A stretch of DNA of 64,000 nt. It comes from Pampus argenteus (Eukaryota; Chordata; Actinopteri; Scombriformes; Stromateidae). The notes beneath the pieces were generated by a model. The model worked only from the letters and a program-made list of their open reading frames with translations, was not told the DNA's origin and searched no databases. The stretch lies in the NCBI GenBank assembly GCA_036937835.1, contig CM072881.1:7450001-7514000 (forward strand). Direction: 5' to 3'. The translations under genes and the position numbers were made by a program. Shown here piece by piece: positions 12,946 through 27,111 of the stretch (positions within the stretch are counted from its first letter, which is position 1; each line of letters begins with the position of its first letter).

Positions 12946-13935
12946 GTAAGAATTTTTCTCTTCTTTATTGTCTCTCTTATTCTCCTTCTTCACCCGTCTC
13001 CCGAAAAAATGATGCTTACAGACTACTAATATGTAACAGCAAATTGCAAATTGAAAGAACTGTAAATTACATTTTAAATTTTTTTTTTTACCAATCTAAT
13101 TAGGAAACATTTTTAATGAATATATTTGCCTTTACCTTACAAGGTCGGCTCTTTCAGTACAATATTTTTCAGCATGTTTAGGCACTTGCAGCACTTGGTC
13201 AAATGAAAAGATGAGGAGATTGATACTACTCTTATATCTGTATGGTATATATTTATATTTATGCAGAAGGATAGCTGTAGCTATAGCTAGCAGTCGGCAG
13301 TTCGCATAATGTAAAGTGTAAACGTGACACAGTCTTTGTGCTAAGCTAAGATAAGATAAGATAAATGTTTTTTCATGATGTCAAACCTTTTCTTTAAAGC
13401 TAAGGAAAGATTGTTGTCTCGGTTAAATATTGGAAAAGACAAGTGACTTGATGCCCGAGAAAGGATGTGATGACTATATAACAATATAACATTTAATCTA
13501 AACCACAATCTTTCCTTAACCATAACCAAAGTGACTAAACTTAGTGAGACTCAGGATGTGAAACCTGGTCTCCAGTGTCAAAGTCTTTGCACTTTGCACT
13601 CCTACCATCCTAACATCTCACTCTGTCTTAATCAGTCCGTACACATCTTAGTAAAATATGCTCTCTCAGAATAAGTTATCATTTCTCACGTTTACCTGTG
13701 AGCAAAGCTTAAACACCGTTTGATTTCATACATTCATTCGTTCGTTTCACTCTGTTCATGACCAAATTAGATTTCGAGGTGCTTCACCAGAATGAGCTGT
13801 AATTTGCTGTAGCTCTCCAAGTGTAGTGCTGACACACTGTTGATGTTGCTGCCAGTGATAAGGATAATGATGATGATGATGATGATGGTGATAATGGCAA
13901 CGGCAGTGAGGATGGTTGTTGTTTGTGTTATTCAG
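12946..13935 (+). other. SNX29: SNX29 intron, 990 bp
   Basis: GT-AG intron between the linker exon and the first PX exon. It includes a short ATG/ATA-rich trinucleotide tract about 60-75 bases before the acceptor (13866-13895). No gene is seen in it. Confidence 0.9.
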
Positions 13936-14017
13936 GGCTCATCGCGCTCTCATCAACGTGTGGATCCCCTCTGTGTTCCTGCAGGGCAGAGCTGCCAACG
14001 CCTACCACGTCTATCAG
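13936..14017 (+). CDS. SNX29: SNX29 coding exon: start of PX domain
   Basis: An 82-base exon after acceptor TTATTCAG, with donor GTAAAC. It completes the split Thr codon and then encodes 27 residues from AHRALINV to AYHVYQ, ending on a codon boundary. RALINVWIPSVFL is the first beta strand region of the SNX29 PX domain, the phosphoinositide-binding module that places sorting nexins on endosomal membranes. The next PX exon continues directly with VYIRI, as expected for the family. Confidence 0.95.
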
Positions 14018-14370
14018 GTAAACTTTGGTTCGTCCGTTTGTGCTGTGGACTCTGCTTTTCTCAGAGTTTCCTCAAAAGTCATGTACACCTGTAAACAAAA
14101 GAAGGACAAGGGTTACAAGTTCATTAACCAAGGAAAGCCCTGAAATCATCTTATATTAACTCAAGTTTGCATTTATACCTGAGCAGCAGCATTCATTAGC
14201 ATTGTTGCATGCAGTCAAAGCTTTTTTTCCCCCTTTAACTCTGCTCATGAACAGAACATTTAGCCCTAGATTGAGGCATTGAGTGTGTTTTGTATATGTT
14301 TCTGCTATGTGTCATTTTTAGCCATGCTTGTCGTGCTACTCTATGGACGGCTATGTCGTTCGGTCGGTCA

Positions 14371-14436
14371 TTTGTGGTTTTGAAATACACAACAGATATT
14401 TGATGAATTGCCATGAAATTTGGTAGATACATTGGC
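14371..14436 (+). repeat. Dispersed teleost repeat fragment, copy a
   Basis: Contains a phrase like 'tttgatgaattgccatgaaa' followed by TTTGGTAGA, the signature of a repeat common in fish DNA that recurs in this intron near 18349 and 26980. The family name is not known to me. Confidence 0.5.
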
Positions 14437-15775
14437 AAATAACAAAAAACAAAAATGTCGGCTTGCAACCTCTAGTCACAGTTTGCTTTTGTTTACCAGC
14501 TGTGACCCGTTCAACCAAAGCATGACCTTTTCTTCCTTATTATTATGTAAAATGACCTAGTAATTTACAGAGGCAACGATTATAATTTGGTGCAGCAGAA
14601 ATACGTTTTTTTTCCTGCTTTTCTGCCACCCTAATAATCTAGCAAACCCTCAGATTTGTCCCATTTAGGGAGTCCTGACCCCGCTGATCTGGAACATAAT
14701 GTCATGTCAGCCGAGAAATGGAAAATGATAAACAAAAGAATATTTAGTTATAGCTTCTTTCTTACTGTTCTTTTCCATCACAGAGGGAACAGCTTTGACA
14801 TGACAGTCACTTCTATTGTTTCCTCCTGTTATAATATAGCTGTGTGTCCGTTGTCCCCAAAGTCTTTATGGAACTAAATTAATCCTAAAATAGGGACTAA
14901 ACTTCACACTTCTACTACTACTGTACTATGTTTGAGTTTGGAATCGAGACTTATCACAACTTCTGACATTTACACCAATCAGTTTCATACAACTTGACTT
15001 ACTTAAAATACTGAGCTCTGTTCCAGGTACTTATCTAAGTGAGGTGTGTTGGGAACCGGACTCGAGAGCAGCTTAACAAACCGAACCGCTGCTGCCTCTT
15101 GTACCTGTCAAGTTATCGAGCAAAGTAGACAACAGTGGCTCGTTCCCTCGGTGACTGTTTTACTGTGTCTGTCACATTAACAAGGTGTTACACCTCAGCT
15201 CTCTCACCGCAACCGTCCCCTGGTTTACCCCCTGTGAAACAGAAAAAACACACACACACAGACATTCAGTCTGATGGTTCAGCTTCTGCATTTTTTGTAA
15301 TGGTCAGTAGGGGGCGTTTCTACTTTCTGATTGTATAGAAGTCTATAGGAAAATGGCCGTACTTCTCACTTGATTTCATTAGTTCAGTAAACATTTTCCT
15401 TACATCTTCCTTACGTGTTCATGGTCTCAGTCACTAGATTAAGATTTAGATTGTTTTTCGCTAGCCAATATTAGCTAGTGGTAGGGTCACCTTCACCCTC
15501 TTGTCCAAATATGGTCACAAATATGGCTCCACAAATACAAGTTGGTGAGGGCCAAAATGCAAAGTTGAGGCATCAAAATGGGATTCCACAAAATAATGGG
15601 TGGTTACGTCCTTTACATGTACATTGGATGGAATACACACACACACAGATACAAGAAAACACACAGAAACACATGTACCTACTCACAGATATTTACAAAA
15701 AATTATAAGAATGCAGGTTCACATAGACACACACACACTGATGCATACGCACACATTGATTCAAATTTCAAATTT

Positions 15776-16006
15776 TCAAATTTTATTTTCAAAATCACAA
15801 AATACATTTGTCTCAGAGGGCTTTACAATCTGTACAGGGAGTGACACTCTCTGTCCTTAGACCCTCGATTCGAGTGAGGAAAAACTTGTCCACCAAAAAA
15901 CCTTTTATCAGGAAAAAAGGTGGAAGAAACCTCAGGAAGAGCCACAGAGGAGGGATCCCTCTCCCAGGACGGACAGACGTGCAATGGATGTCACATGTAC
16001 AGAACA
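15776..16006 (+). repeat. Dispersed teleost repeat with 'gagggatccctctcccagg' core
   Basis: This stretch reads like a repeat found very often in fish genomic and EST data: GGAAGAAACCTCAGGAAGAG followed by the GAGGGATCCCTC palindrome and CAGGACGGACAGACGTGCAA. Open frames of up to 157 codons across it are not genes. The exact repeat class is uncertain; the edges are estimated from where the recognised sequence fades into CA-rich DNA. Confidence 0.6.
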
Positions 16007-18348
16007 AATCAACACACACACACACATTGATGCATGCACACACACAGATACACGTGAGAAACACATGCAAGCGCAGGTGCAGTAGACGCACTTCTTCACG
16101 CTGTTCAGAACCACTTGTCAGACACAAAACAAACACACACACACATATACACACACTCACTGTGCTGTTATCTCCTCTGTAGCCAGGCGGTACAGCTGTA
16201 ACGTTACTATAGGTGACAGGAAGAGACAGGTGACATATCCTCAGGTCTAACTGACTCCCGAGCGCAGCCCGGCTCAACTTATACATAATAGATGTAAATT
16301 CACAACTCGGGGCTGGAGCTTAGAGCTGTCTGACAGCTTTTTGTGTGAAATTATCTCCGTCCTTGTGACAAGACAGAAACCTGACGATGGCAAATGAGAT
16401 GCATTGTTGTAATTTCTCATGTTCCCATTACTCAACAGCCATCGAACCAACTCGCACAGATTTGTGGGTCAGTGATTTTTCTTTATGGACACAGTGGCAA
16501 ATAATATCTGTGCATTTCTCAACAAATGTGATGAAAATTATTTACAATCAGCATCTTGTGCCATTTGTTTGTGTGTGTGTGTTTAAAAAAAACAATAAAA
16601 AAAGCTCTGTGGAAAGCGAGTGACATTTAAATGGGAGCACAGTGTAGGGAAATTGACTTGTTCCCTGCAATTTGGCAGTTTATGTATTCTGCAGGACTTA
16701 TAGGTGGGTGCATCGTGATAGTGTTGTTATAAAAGCACAGATTCAGAGAATTCATTACAGACTGGGGTTGCAGCAACCCTGTGTAGCTATAATATGAGGG
16801 TGCCCATTTCCTGTCAACAGATAAAAATCCATTTCTTCTTGATGGTTGCTTCCTTTTATACATGATAATGGGCTCTAAAAGTAATTTGAAACACCTTGGA
16901 CTATGTAGATATCCGTTATGCTTTGGGCAACCGCGAGTACCCACCTGCAGTTCTCAGATTCATGGATCGACTCCAACATCAAACCTGAACATTTTCAATG
17001 TGTTGCACCAATTGAGTTTAATTTCTCCCTTTCAATAACCGTCTCTGAGACTGCTGTCCAGCCCTGGAGCTAGTGTAAAGCACAGCCCATCTGGTGTATT
17101 GGATATTTCCCTTTTCCAGAGCTATATTTATCTAATGGCTCCCTATGGAAACAGCTTTTGTTCTTAGACAGGCTAACGGATAGCCAAGGTTACTGGAATC
17201 ATTGTTGTTAAGGTGAGGTGGTTGTGGTGATTGAAGACCAAGCCAACAGCGTTAAAGACCACGAGAGTATCACGAGGAGAAGGGAGGGGTCTCTTTAAAA
17301 TACCCTCATGTGGGTGCATGGGGTGTTTTTTGTTTTGTTTTGTTTTTCCTTTTCTTTTTCAGATTTTTCACACACATATGCTTGCAAAATTGAACCAATG
17401 ATGAGACAAATGAGCTATAGCCAAAGCTGGAGAGGGTTTTTGGGCAGCTTGGTGAGTGAATGAGATTTCAGAAACCAGAGTCTAAGTTAGGTCACAGCAA
17501 CCTTGTGATTGAAAATAAGCACGCTAGCAGCCCTGTGTTGCTGATAAATTCACCTGGAGAGGAGGAAACACTCCCTCTCACGTTGTATGTCCCCCAAATG
17601 TCTGCTTCTCGCTCTCTTCTCTTCTTCCCTTGTTTTCCAGCCTCCCCATCCGTCTCCATCCCTCTTCCAGATTGCTTGGCATTACAGAGAAGGGTATAAC
17701 TGCTTGTACTCCATATCCCTCTTTGCACTTTTCTCTCCAAGCTTTCGGAAATGACTTCCATCTAAAGCTCAGTAAGGCTTGTGGATGGATGGCGAGAGAC
17801 AGACAGAGATGGAGAGCGAGAGACTGATGGATTTGCTCCATTATCAGCAGGGTTTTTGCTCTTTGTGGCACGCCGTGCCTCTGGGCCTTCATTCCTCTGT
17901 TTCCTCATTCCTCCCTATGACTCTTTTCGCCTTCTGAACTCATAATGAGAGAATTATACCAGCCGCGGCGAATCAGTGTCTCCCTCCCACACAATACCAA
18001 CAATAGAGGCTATTATGAGAGAAGGGAAGGAAGCATCGTTTGCACGCTGTCAACGAACACAAGGAGTCATTTGGTGTGTGCAGGAGTGTCTGTGTTTTCA
18101 TTACCTGTGTATTTTAGGCCGATATTGTGTTGTGAAAAGAGCATCAGTCAGAAGCTGACGAGGAACTCTTTTTTTTCTTTTCTCAAGAAATGAGGTGGAG
18201 GCCAGCCTGCATGTTATCAGGATCTGTGGTGTGCAATAAGGCTGTTAGCTAGAAATCATGAGTTAAGATACAGACTAAATGAGTTGTTTGGGAAAGAAAG
18301 TGAATAACTAAAGTATTTGGCTCTAGGGATGGCAGTGGGTCGGCAACT

Positions 18349-18545
18349 TTGGTCCAGACTGAAATATCTCAACAACTATTGGATGGATTGCCCTGATTTT
18401 TTTTTAACAGTTATGGTCCCCAGAGGATGAAGCCTATTGACTTTGGTGATCACCTGAACTTTTCCTCATGAGGTTCATATTTGTGGTTTTGTGGTGAAAT
18501 ATCTCTACAACTGGATTGACGGTACACAGGATCCATCAGGATTCA
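18349..18545 (+). repeat. Dispersed teleost repeat, copy b (two internal sub-repeats)
   Basis: Begins near ACTGAAATATCTCAACAACT, continues with TTGGATGGATTGCC and TGGTCCCCAGAGGATGAA, then repeats a related block (GTGAAATATCTCTACAACTG). The internal near-duplication, about 130 bases apart, matches the tandem look of this fish repeat family. Other pieces lie at 14371 and 26980 on the same strand. Confidence 0.6.
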
Positions 18546-20484
18546 TCCAAAACTAGCTGCTCCGAAAAAAAAAAAGCAATTATATGGCATTCACTTACTA
18601 GATTGTCACATTTCGACGATAGTACCTTGAATTAGTCTGTATGGAGCCTTCTTTTAGTGTTACCGGCATCACTTTTTTTCTCCACATATCTTCGTCATAT
18701 CTCATTTGGCTCAAGGTGATTTTTCATTTTCCCTGCCAGACGCTCACAGGTAGTCCTGCTGAGAAACTCACTGCTGCTACGTGACTGTCTAATAGGTTGT
18801 TCATTACAAGCTGCTGTACCTATGGGGCTTATAGCAGTAGGAGGCGTATACTTTTTTGTATGGCAACTGACACTGTTAAGCTAATGTGAAGTTTTGCTTG
18901 CTAACAGGAGATAATTGTGATCACGTTCCAACTTAGTCGTACATTGTGACTTATACCAGAAGAGGGAAATACAAGGAGCTTTGAAACACACATACAGTAC
19001 AGACACACTAACATGCCAGTAATGTTGGCGCATGTTGAAAAGTTTCACCATTCTCAACTTTTAATCACTTGTAGAAAAACTCGAAAAAACCAATATAAAA
19101 TCACAGATAAGTCACCTTCATGTTTTTCTGCTTAATGCTTCAGCTGGTAATGGAGCTGGGTTTTATTTAAGAGTTTTGGCCCAACAAACCGTTTACTGTT
19201 TGCAGCCCCTTTCATGCATTTAGCTCCTCATCATCATCCATCTCTCAACCACTCCCTCCCTCTTTTCTCTCGTCTCTTTCATTATCTCTTTCTGGTTCTT
19301 TTTTCTTATCCATCTGTCCTTTCTCTGCTATTTTCTTCCCTCACTCCTCTCCCTCTCCCAGTTTACCCCTTCTTTTTTTTTTCTTTGACCCCTTGCTTCT
19401 CTTTTGTCAATCATATCCCTATCATTTTCCATTCGCAGTGATTAGATAGGTTTGGAGGTTGGGGTTGAGAAAAACAAGTGAGACTCTCCCACCTCCACAG
19501 CAGTTTGACAACAACAGTGAATCACAGATTTAACCTTGCACCACTTCCCAGATTTATTTTATCCACAGAAGTGAAAATGACGGATAGTTCACTAGAAAAA
19601 AAACAACAACAGTTTTGTTCAAATCGGCGTGGGGTGGTGCAAATGGGATGCAGTGTGAGTAGCGTGTATGTATATTACAGTATATAGATATGTTGAACTA
19701 GCACCCCTCATCCACAGCTCACTGGCTGCTTTATATATATACATTTAATAGATATATATAGTGTGTGCGTATATTTCATATAAGCAATTCTCTTTGATCA
19801 GCAAAAAGCTGAGCCTGTAATTTCCACACAAAGTCAGAGACTGACTGCAGACTTCTCACTGTTTTAATTATGCTAATGTCTACTGTAACTTTTCTCTTTC
19901 CTTTTTGTCCTTCACACTTATCTTATCTCTATAGAACTGCACTAGGTTTAAGACTGTACTGTAGGTAAAAAGCATACGTGCACTCGTGTCTGCTGCATTT
20001 TTAAAACGGTACCTTTGTATTATCTTTTCATGCTTGCATACATGCATACAGTATAAGTACCTTTAACTGTATCTGTTTGTGTTGCATTTGAGAAAGACAG
20101 TGAGAGATCCCAATTAATAGCAGTTACATAAACCGTCTTTGGCTTTCCCGTGCTTCCCGGAGCCTTTAATATGCACCATATGAAACCACATAAATCAGCC
20201 ACTCAATGAATAATTGAGACATCCTCGCTGACACTGTTTCAGATGTGTGCCCCGCTGCCTGCAATGGACTGCCGTCTCCGGAGAAACGCGGCGTGGGAAA
20301 TGTGTACCTGTAATTTCTATAGTAGCCATTGGGGTTAGCGGGGTTAGCTTTGGAGACTTGTGGCTGCCGAGGCGGTAAACTTTACATCCAAACCTACTTA
20401 CTGTGTGTCGAGCTGATTAGCCAGAGGCTTGAATGACATGGTGATGGACTGCTATAACTATGCAGATGAGATTATACATATGCA

Positions 20485-20529
20485 TGTGTGTGTGTATGTG
20501 TGTGTGTGTGTGTGTGTGCGCGCGCGCGC
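20485..20529. repeat. (TG)n-(CG)n alternating purine-pyrimidine tract
   Basis: A TG run passing into CGCGCGCGCG, all alternating purine-pyrimidine. Sequence of this type is prone to Z-DNA. It lies in the SNX29 intron with no visible gene link. Confidence 0.9.
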
Positions 20530-20830
20530 AGTTTTTTTCTGTGTTTGCACGTTAACATGTATGACAATCTGTGTGTGTTTGTGTGTGCATGGACGTGCAT
20601 GTGAGTGATTATGGTTATGATAATGGATGGTTGGTGACAGAGGGAGATAACTATTATGTTTATGATGGTAATGATGAATGTTTTTCAATGATGATGATGA
20701 TGATAATTACAATCGTTGTCTTGGTCTTACATCCATCCATCATAGATTAAACACTCTTAGGAAGGCACGGAGACTGCTTTTACTGCAGCGCATTGCAGCT
20801 CGGGTACCACATCAACTTCAGCATCAGCAT

Positions 20831-20900
20831 CATTTACATTACATTTCCATTTTAGGCACTTAAGTCAATGCCTCTTATCCAGAGTGATTCACATTGGGAA
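20831..20900 (+). repeat. Fragment of the fish 'ttatccagagtga' dispersed repeat
   Basis: TTACATTTCCATTTTAGGCA followed by CTTATCCAGAGTGATTCACA resembles the widespread teleost sequence of the type 'catttagcagacgcttttatccaaagcgacttac'. A related but tRNA-linked copy is seen at 46066-46190. Short and diverged. Confidence 0.45.
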
Positions 20901-23900
20901 GGTTGAGGTTCAAATGTCGTGTTTATTTGCACTTAAAAAAAGATGCATAGCCGTGCCTCTTCTTCTACAGGGCAGGATACAATGAGAGCAACACTGCAAC
21001 AAACACTTTTCAACAGAAATCAACACATAATGGATTTTTAAATCAACCCATTTAATAATTTCTTATGTCAATTTTTTAAGCAAGGATGACAAATATTTTC
21101 TCATTCTAGCTTCACAATTGCTAATAGCCTCTTCTTTTTTTATAAGATAGTAAGATTGAACTGTCATTAGGGGAAAAGAAGCAGTTTAATCACCTTGGGC
21201 GTTAGGAAATTACTATTCTGAGTATGTCTCACTATGTTCTGACATTTTAAATACTTAACAACTAACAACAACCAATTAATAAAAATAAAAAAAATCTGAA
21301 AATTGTGAAATAATAAATATAATTAGTTGCAGCCCTAACAATTGTCATTGAATATCCTTTTTTTTGTATTTTGACACATAACATAAACAAACACGGTGAT
21401 GTCTGAATAAAGGCTTTTATATTTGAAAGCCAATATTTTATGTAGGACTCAGAGTAGTTGAACTTAGAGTAGAGTCAGATATGGTAATATACAGTATATA
21501 TACAAATACTTCCAATTTAAAAAAAACCTTTAACTGCCAACATACACGGCATTGCTGATACATCTGTTACAAGGACCACTATTGGCTGATAACTGTAAAG
21601 CTGCACTGCTTTGATTTGCAAACTCTGAATCTCATTTGGGATAATATTTGGTGGATTTGTGTATATATAGAGGTGCGGTGTTGTTGGGCTGGTAAGTGCT
21701 ACAATCTGTTTAATTGAACAGCAACAGTGTCAACATCATCTGGATATGTATGACTCGTCTTAACGTAGCAAAGCAACACTGAGCTTTACAGGGAGCCCAG
21801 CAAGTCAGAGCTGAGGTGACGTCCTGCTGTGGCTCTTCATTAGTGAGCCAACCTCCAATAAAAACTTCAAAGATGAAAAAAAAAATAAAAAACGTTGTTG
21901 GAAGCAGCTGGAAGTAAGATGTGAGAGGTGGGATGGGAACCTAGCTCGGCCTCTCCCTCCCTGCGGGGATAGGGAGGTGAAATCAGGATTTAGCCAGCGA
22001 CAGTGATGACAGTGGTGTCCCTTTGAGGGAGTGTGATGATCTCTGCTTTAGCCTCAAGACATCGGATTTGGGCTGGAAAATAATTTGCCAGTCTACCTTA
22101 CCTCCCCTCTCTGTGCCGCTCTCTATGCTTCCTCTCCCTTGTTACTCTTAATGTTTAGTTACCCATTTTGTTTGCGTCTCTAATTTTCTGCCACTCCCTC
22201 TCATGCTTCATTTTTCTCGTCACTCAGCTTTTGCCTCCCCTCATTCAGCTCTGCGTTGCTCTACGTCCTCCACTCCCCGCCCTTACTCTCAATCATTTGC
22301 TCACTGGCTTCCTTACTATGCTCAAAGCCAGTTCTCAGGACTTGTCAGTGACTCATTTCATTCACACGAAAGAGGGAAGAGAGAACGAGTCTCCTGCCGT
22401 GACTGAGTTTTTAGTGTTTCGTGGAAGGGGACACACAAAGAGGAGGAGTGGGAGGGATGGCGTTGACAGGAGAGGGGGTGGGTGATGAATTGAACAGAAT
22501 AAGGGAAACAATTGTGATAAAAGATGACGATAAGAGCTGCGACTTGTCCTGTTTTCATGCCGCTCGAGCGTCACAGTTTTTTCCAAGGTAGCCTTCAACT
22601 TAGACGTTGAGCGCTCAAAACAGACAGACCTTTTTTTTTTCTCTCTCTCTTGGCCTTAAAATCATATTTTACACTGAGCAGTTAACATCCTGACGTTCTG
22701 TACTTGACTGTCTTCTTACTACTTGTATTCTGACAGAGCAGCTAAACACACATCTCACAGATGTGAATATTAAACCAACTATCTTGGGGGTTTTTTTAGG
22801 GCCACGGTCGCACACAAAACATTTTTGGTTCATGTATGCACAGCAGCACAAAGTACAAAAGGGCTGGGTGAAGTTGAATACAGATCAGAAGTTGTGGCGA
22901 TCGGAAAATCATAACGACAAATAAATCAGCTGCTTCAGGTAATTGTATTGTTTAGGGCACAATATGGCACCAGAACACTGCCTGTGCTGGTTGCTGCACC
23001 GCCACAAACATGTGGCCTGAAAACATCAGCCTCTGGGGAGCATGAATGTCTGTGCATGGGCTGTATATATATATGCAGGGACCATAGTGGTGGACTGACT
23101 GCCATTGACAGTTCATCCCCAGAGCCGTGCTGCTAGCTTTTGGCCAGACCTCATTTATAGTGAAGATATGCTGCACATTCTGCATTCACTCAAACATGAC
23201 TCACCTTTATTGCAGGCTTGAATTACCTCCTAGTTTTAAGTCATTTTCCACAACTACATTATTTTGACTATCTGCTGTACATATTTACTATAACACACCT
23301 CTTTGCATTTTGATTATGTTGTAAAAGCACATGCAGTCTGCTCACCAGCGCTCATTTCTATTCTCACAAAATTCTGTTTTTCAAAATGCACTCGGGGAAA
23401 TAGCAGCATGGGAGAGTGTCGTTTCCTGATATTTGAATGATTTTAAATTTTTCTTCAATTCAAACAGTTAAACAGAATATTTTAATAATAGGTCCTATTC
23501 ACATTTGAGTTGTTTTTGACAGGCATGTAGGCGGAGGCTTGGTTAGTTGGTAAAATGTGAAAAAAACACCAAAACAACCTCCCTGCTTTCTTATAAAGTA
23601 AATAAATAAAGTATAATGGATGTAATTACGTACCTGAAACGTGTTCAATGTCTCACTGTAGGAGAAGAAGAAGTCAAGGGTAAGGTAATTGGTAAGGCAG
23701 ATTTCAAAGGTCTTTTTTCCCCCCTCTGTGTTTTAAGAGCTCACCTCTACCTCATAAACTTCCAGCAACCTCCCTCGAGCAGAGACGGAGGACATACTGA
23801 AAGGTGAATGCCTTTATTTTATCTGCCAAAATAAATATCTCAACCTTTCTTTATATTTCCCCTGCAGGAGTTGCACAACCACCAAATCCATGAATCAAGC

Positions 23901-26900
23901 AACTCAAAGGTGTACATAGCAGTCTGCTGGTGTTCCTTTCTTCGCATTTCCACCTATTTTTCTTGTTTTCTTTTAGAGGTTCAACTGTAGTCGCTCCTTC
24001 TCTTGAATGTCTTTAGTTCCTCCTCTTCACACTTCTAACAACATTAATTCCTCCTCCTACTTCCTACTTCCTCTTCCTCCTCCTCCTCGTCTCTTCCTCA
24101 TCTGCATCCACTGGCTCCTCTCCACACAGCGTCTAATTCTGTAGGACGTCAAGAGCAGCAGCCCTCTAAAATAAACACCTTTACTGCAGTCGAGGTAGTA
24201 ATCACCATCTCTCTCTGTCTCCGGCATTGTCTGCTTCCTTTTTTGTTTTGTCTTTTATGTTTTGTTTTTGTTTTTAACTAGTTATCAGTTGTTTTTTTTA
24301 ACATGATTCAGCCCCAGTGACTTGAGGTAGTTTTAGTTTGAGTGATTTAGATTTAGCTGACATCAGTGCATTTCACCAGGATCACTTGTGAGCTTTTTGG
24401 TGATGCCGTTTTCTATGGTTGTTGTATTGCAGACGGACCTTTTTGTATAATTATATGATAGGTTTGTCTCCTATTTACTCTCCAACAAGCGGATGTGGAT
24501 TGCACACATGGCTGTCCTGGTCCTTTGCTGCCTTCTTCTCTTTAAATCTCCAAATGGATTCTCTTGTTTGCCAAATCGGGGCAAATGTTGGCCTACGATG
24601 ATGTGTGAAAAGTGATGACCTGAGGCTCTGCTGTCCTGCTTAACTAGCATGTAGCTTTCTTTTTTCATTAACCTTTCCTAGTTTCATTGGAAGTCATCCA
24701 GCATATGTGTTTTGACTCATTGTGTTTTTAAGTGACAGCTCTCACTACTACACGCTCATCACCAACACATTGGTCAGAGAAGATGTCAGCCATTTTGTGC
24801 CTGAGCCTGACAGTCTTTCAACTGTGAAATGAGCAAGAGGGCTCACTGTACGGGTCTCCTGTGGAGCTGGAAATGGGTTTGCAACACAGTTCTTGCCACA
24901 GTTGGGAACCTCTACAGTTAGCCTGCCTGTCAGATCCGGGAACAACAGACCAGGGTCTTCTTAGAGAGAGAGATACAGCAGGAAGAGAGAGAGACATCAT
25001 TATCATCTGCACTTCTCTGCAACTCTCAGCTGTGGCTCACGGATACTTCTATCCCACCTGCGTGTTGGATTACCCTCAAGCTAAAGATCCAGTTAAATGT
25101 CAAGCAAAGAAAAAAGCTGCAATTATCTGTTCACAGACTTCATGTTTTTAGATCTTTGCTTCTGAAGTTATTTCACAGCTATGTAAGCGTTCTTTTCCTC
25201 AGTTGCTTATCGTGCTGCGTCTGGATCATGCATCATTGTAGTTGTGTGTATAGACCTGAGACTAGCTCGCAGTCACTGAGGTGTCAGCTAATGGGGATCT
25301 TAACAAATAAATTAAAGCACAGGCTAGCCTTTTTTTTACACCTAAGCAGCTTGACAAAACACAGAGAATAGCTTTTATTATAGTGTAACTATCCAAGCAT
25401 ATGGATGTTATTTGATAACTGTCATCCTTGATGATAAAACTGATCCATTTCTTCTATGTTGACCTTTACATTTTCTACCATTTTTTTATTATTCTGCTAA
25501 AAGTGAGATCCTGTTCTCACTCAATAATGTTTTGTTTTTAATGTAACCACTGATCTATAGGAATTAATTGAAATGTGCAACGAAAACTTCATGAAGGCAC
25601 TTTGCCCGTCCAAGAAATAGTTTGACACATAACACAACTTGATTTTCTACTTGTTTTTTGTAAAAAAAACGAAACAGATAAGATATAACTTAGTGATCTT
25701 GACAGGGCCTGGTAGGGATATATTTTTTTAAACTTTTGAACCTTATTGATCTTCACATCTCTCACTCTGAAATATAATATTTCAGTAAATTAGAACATTT
25801 CGTATTGCAGTTTAAAACCTAGCCTTTAGGGAATAATGGCAACCGTGACCTTGCGAGCATTTAATTGAACCATTCCAGTTACAGTCTATACATTTTAAAT
25901 GTTAAATCTTTTGATAATGCACCCAGCATTTCTGGGGTGTTTTATTGTATATCTAATATCTAATCATACTTTTATTGGTAGATAGGAGAGATTGATAAGT
26001 GAATGTCACCTGAAATATCAGCAGGAAGAGTGTTCTTAACCACTGAATAAAACTATTTCCTAACATCATAAATTGCTGATAATTCAATAACTCAAAGTTG
26101 GACTTTTCCTCTTATGTTTAATCATTGAGGTCATATGTTTCATCAAACGCGTTAAATATGCTTTCTCAGATATTCTCATAAGCCATTTAAATACCAACAA
26201 TACGACCGTGTCCATCACAGTCAAGCTTTCAACAACAGCCAAAAACCCATCAACCCTTTTCCACAAGGTCCCTCTGAACCATGATTAGAGGCCTTTTCCC
26301 CTGTTTGAAGGTCGCCGTTTATCAAAGCGCGCGGGCGCTCAAATAGTCACGGGATGCTGCAGTACGGATGTCACCAAGATTTTTTGCCAGAGATAATAAA
26401 AGACTATTTTGTGATTAGTCAGAAGGAAGGGAGCTGGTAGCTGTGTGAAGAGGCTAATGTGTTGCCATAAATAAGTATGCCAATGAGACGGTGTAAAGTG
26501 GATTAAGCTCGCTGTGTTAATACTGCCATATACGAGGAGCCTTTTGATGTCTACAGATACTATTGGGCTGATTCTATCATCAAATCTTTGCTAATGCAGC
26601 CATTAGTAGACTCAAGAGACACATGGGCCTGTATGCAAATACAGAATCAGTCTGTTTTTCTCTAGTTCATTTTGCCATACACTCCCTCTGAACTGTGATA
26701 TTTTGTCCTTTGAAGATGGCTTTATAGTATAGTATGCTTGTTATATAACCTGCACAGCTATGTGACGATTCTCTTTGACTTTAAGATACATATTACTCTG
26801 TGAAATCTTAATATTCACTTTAAGGCCTGTGAAATGGCCTTTTGGACAATATTTTATTACACATTGGGTGTCATAAGTCGGTAATTATGGCAGGGATTGA

Positions 26901-26979
26901 CTCTTCTAGTGCCACCAGCAGTTTGAAATGTCCACATAATGCAGCGAAATGTCTCGTATCTCACCATCTACCCCATCGA

Positions 26980-27111
26980 TTGGAACAAAACGCTGCAATG
27001 ACAGTCATGGTTCCCCTAATGGCTTCGGTGATCCCCTGACCTTTTCCTCTAGCACCACCACGAGGTTCGCAGATGTTATTTGAGTGAAAAATCTTGACGA
27101 CTATTGGATGG
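26980..27111 (+). repeat. Dispersed teleost repeat, copy c
   Basis: Shares with the copy at 18349 the blocks TCATGGTTCCCC, GGTGATCCCCTGACCTTTTC, CACGAGGTTC and CGACTATTGGATGGA. Diverged and partial. Confidence 0.55.

Noticed and set aside
15808..16286. Frames of 124 and 157 codons on opposite strands
   Set aside because: They lie over a common dispersed fish repeat and CA-rich DNA; no protein family resemblance.
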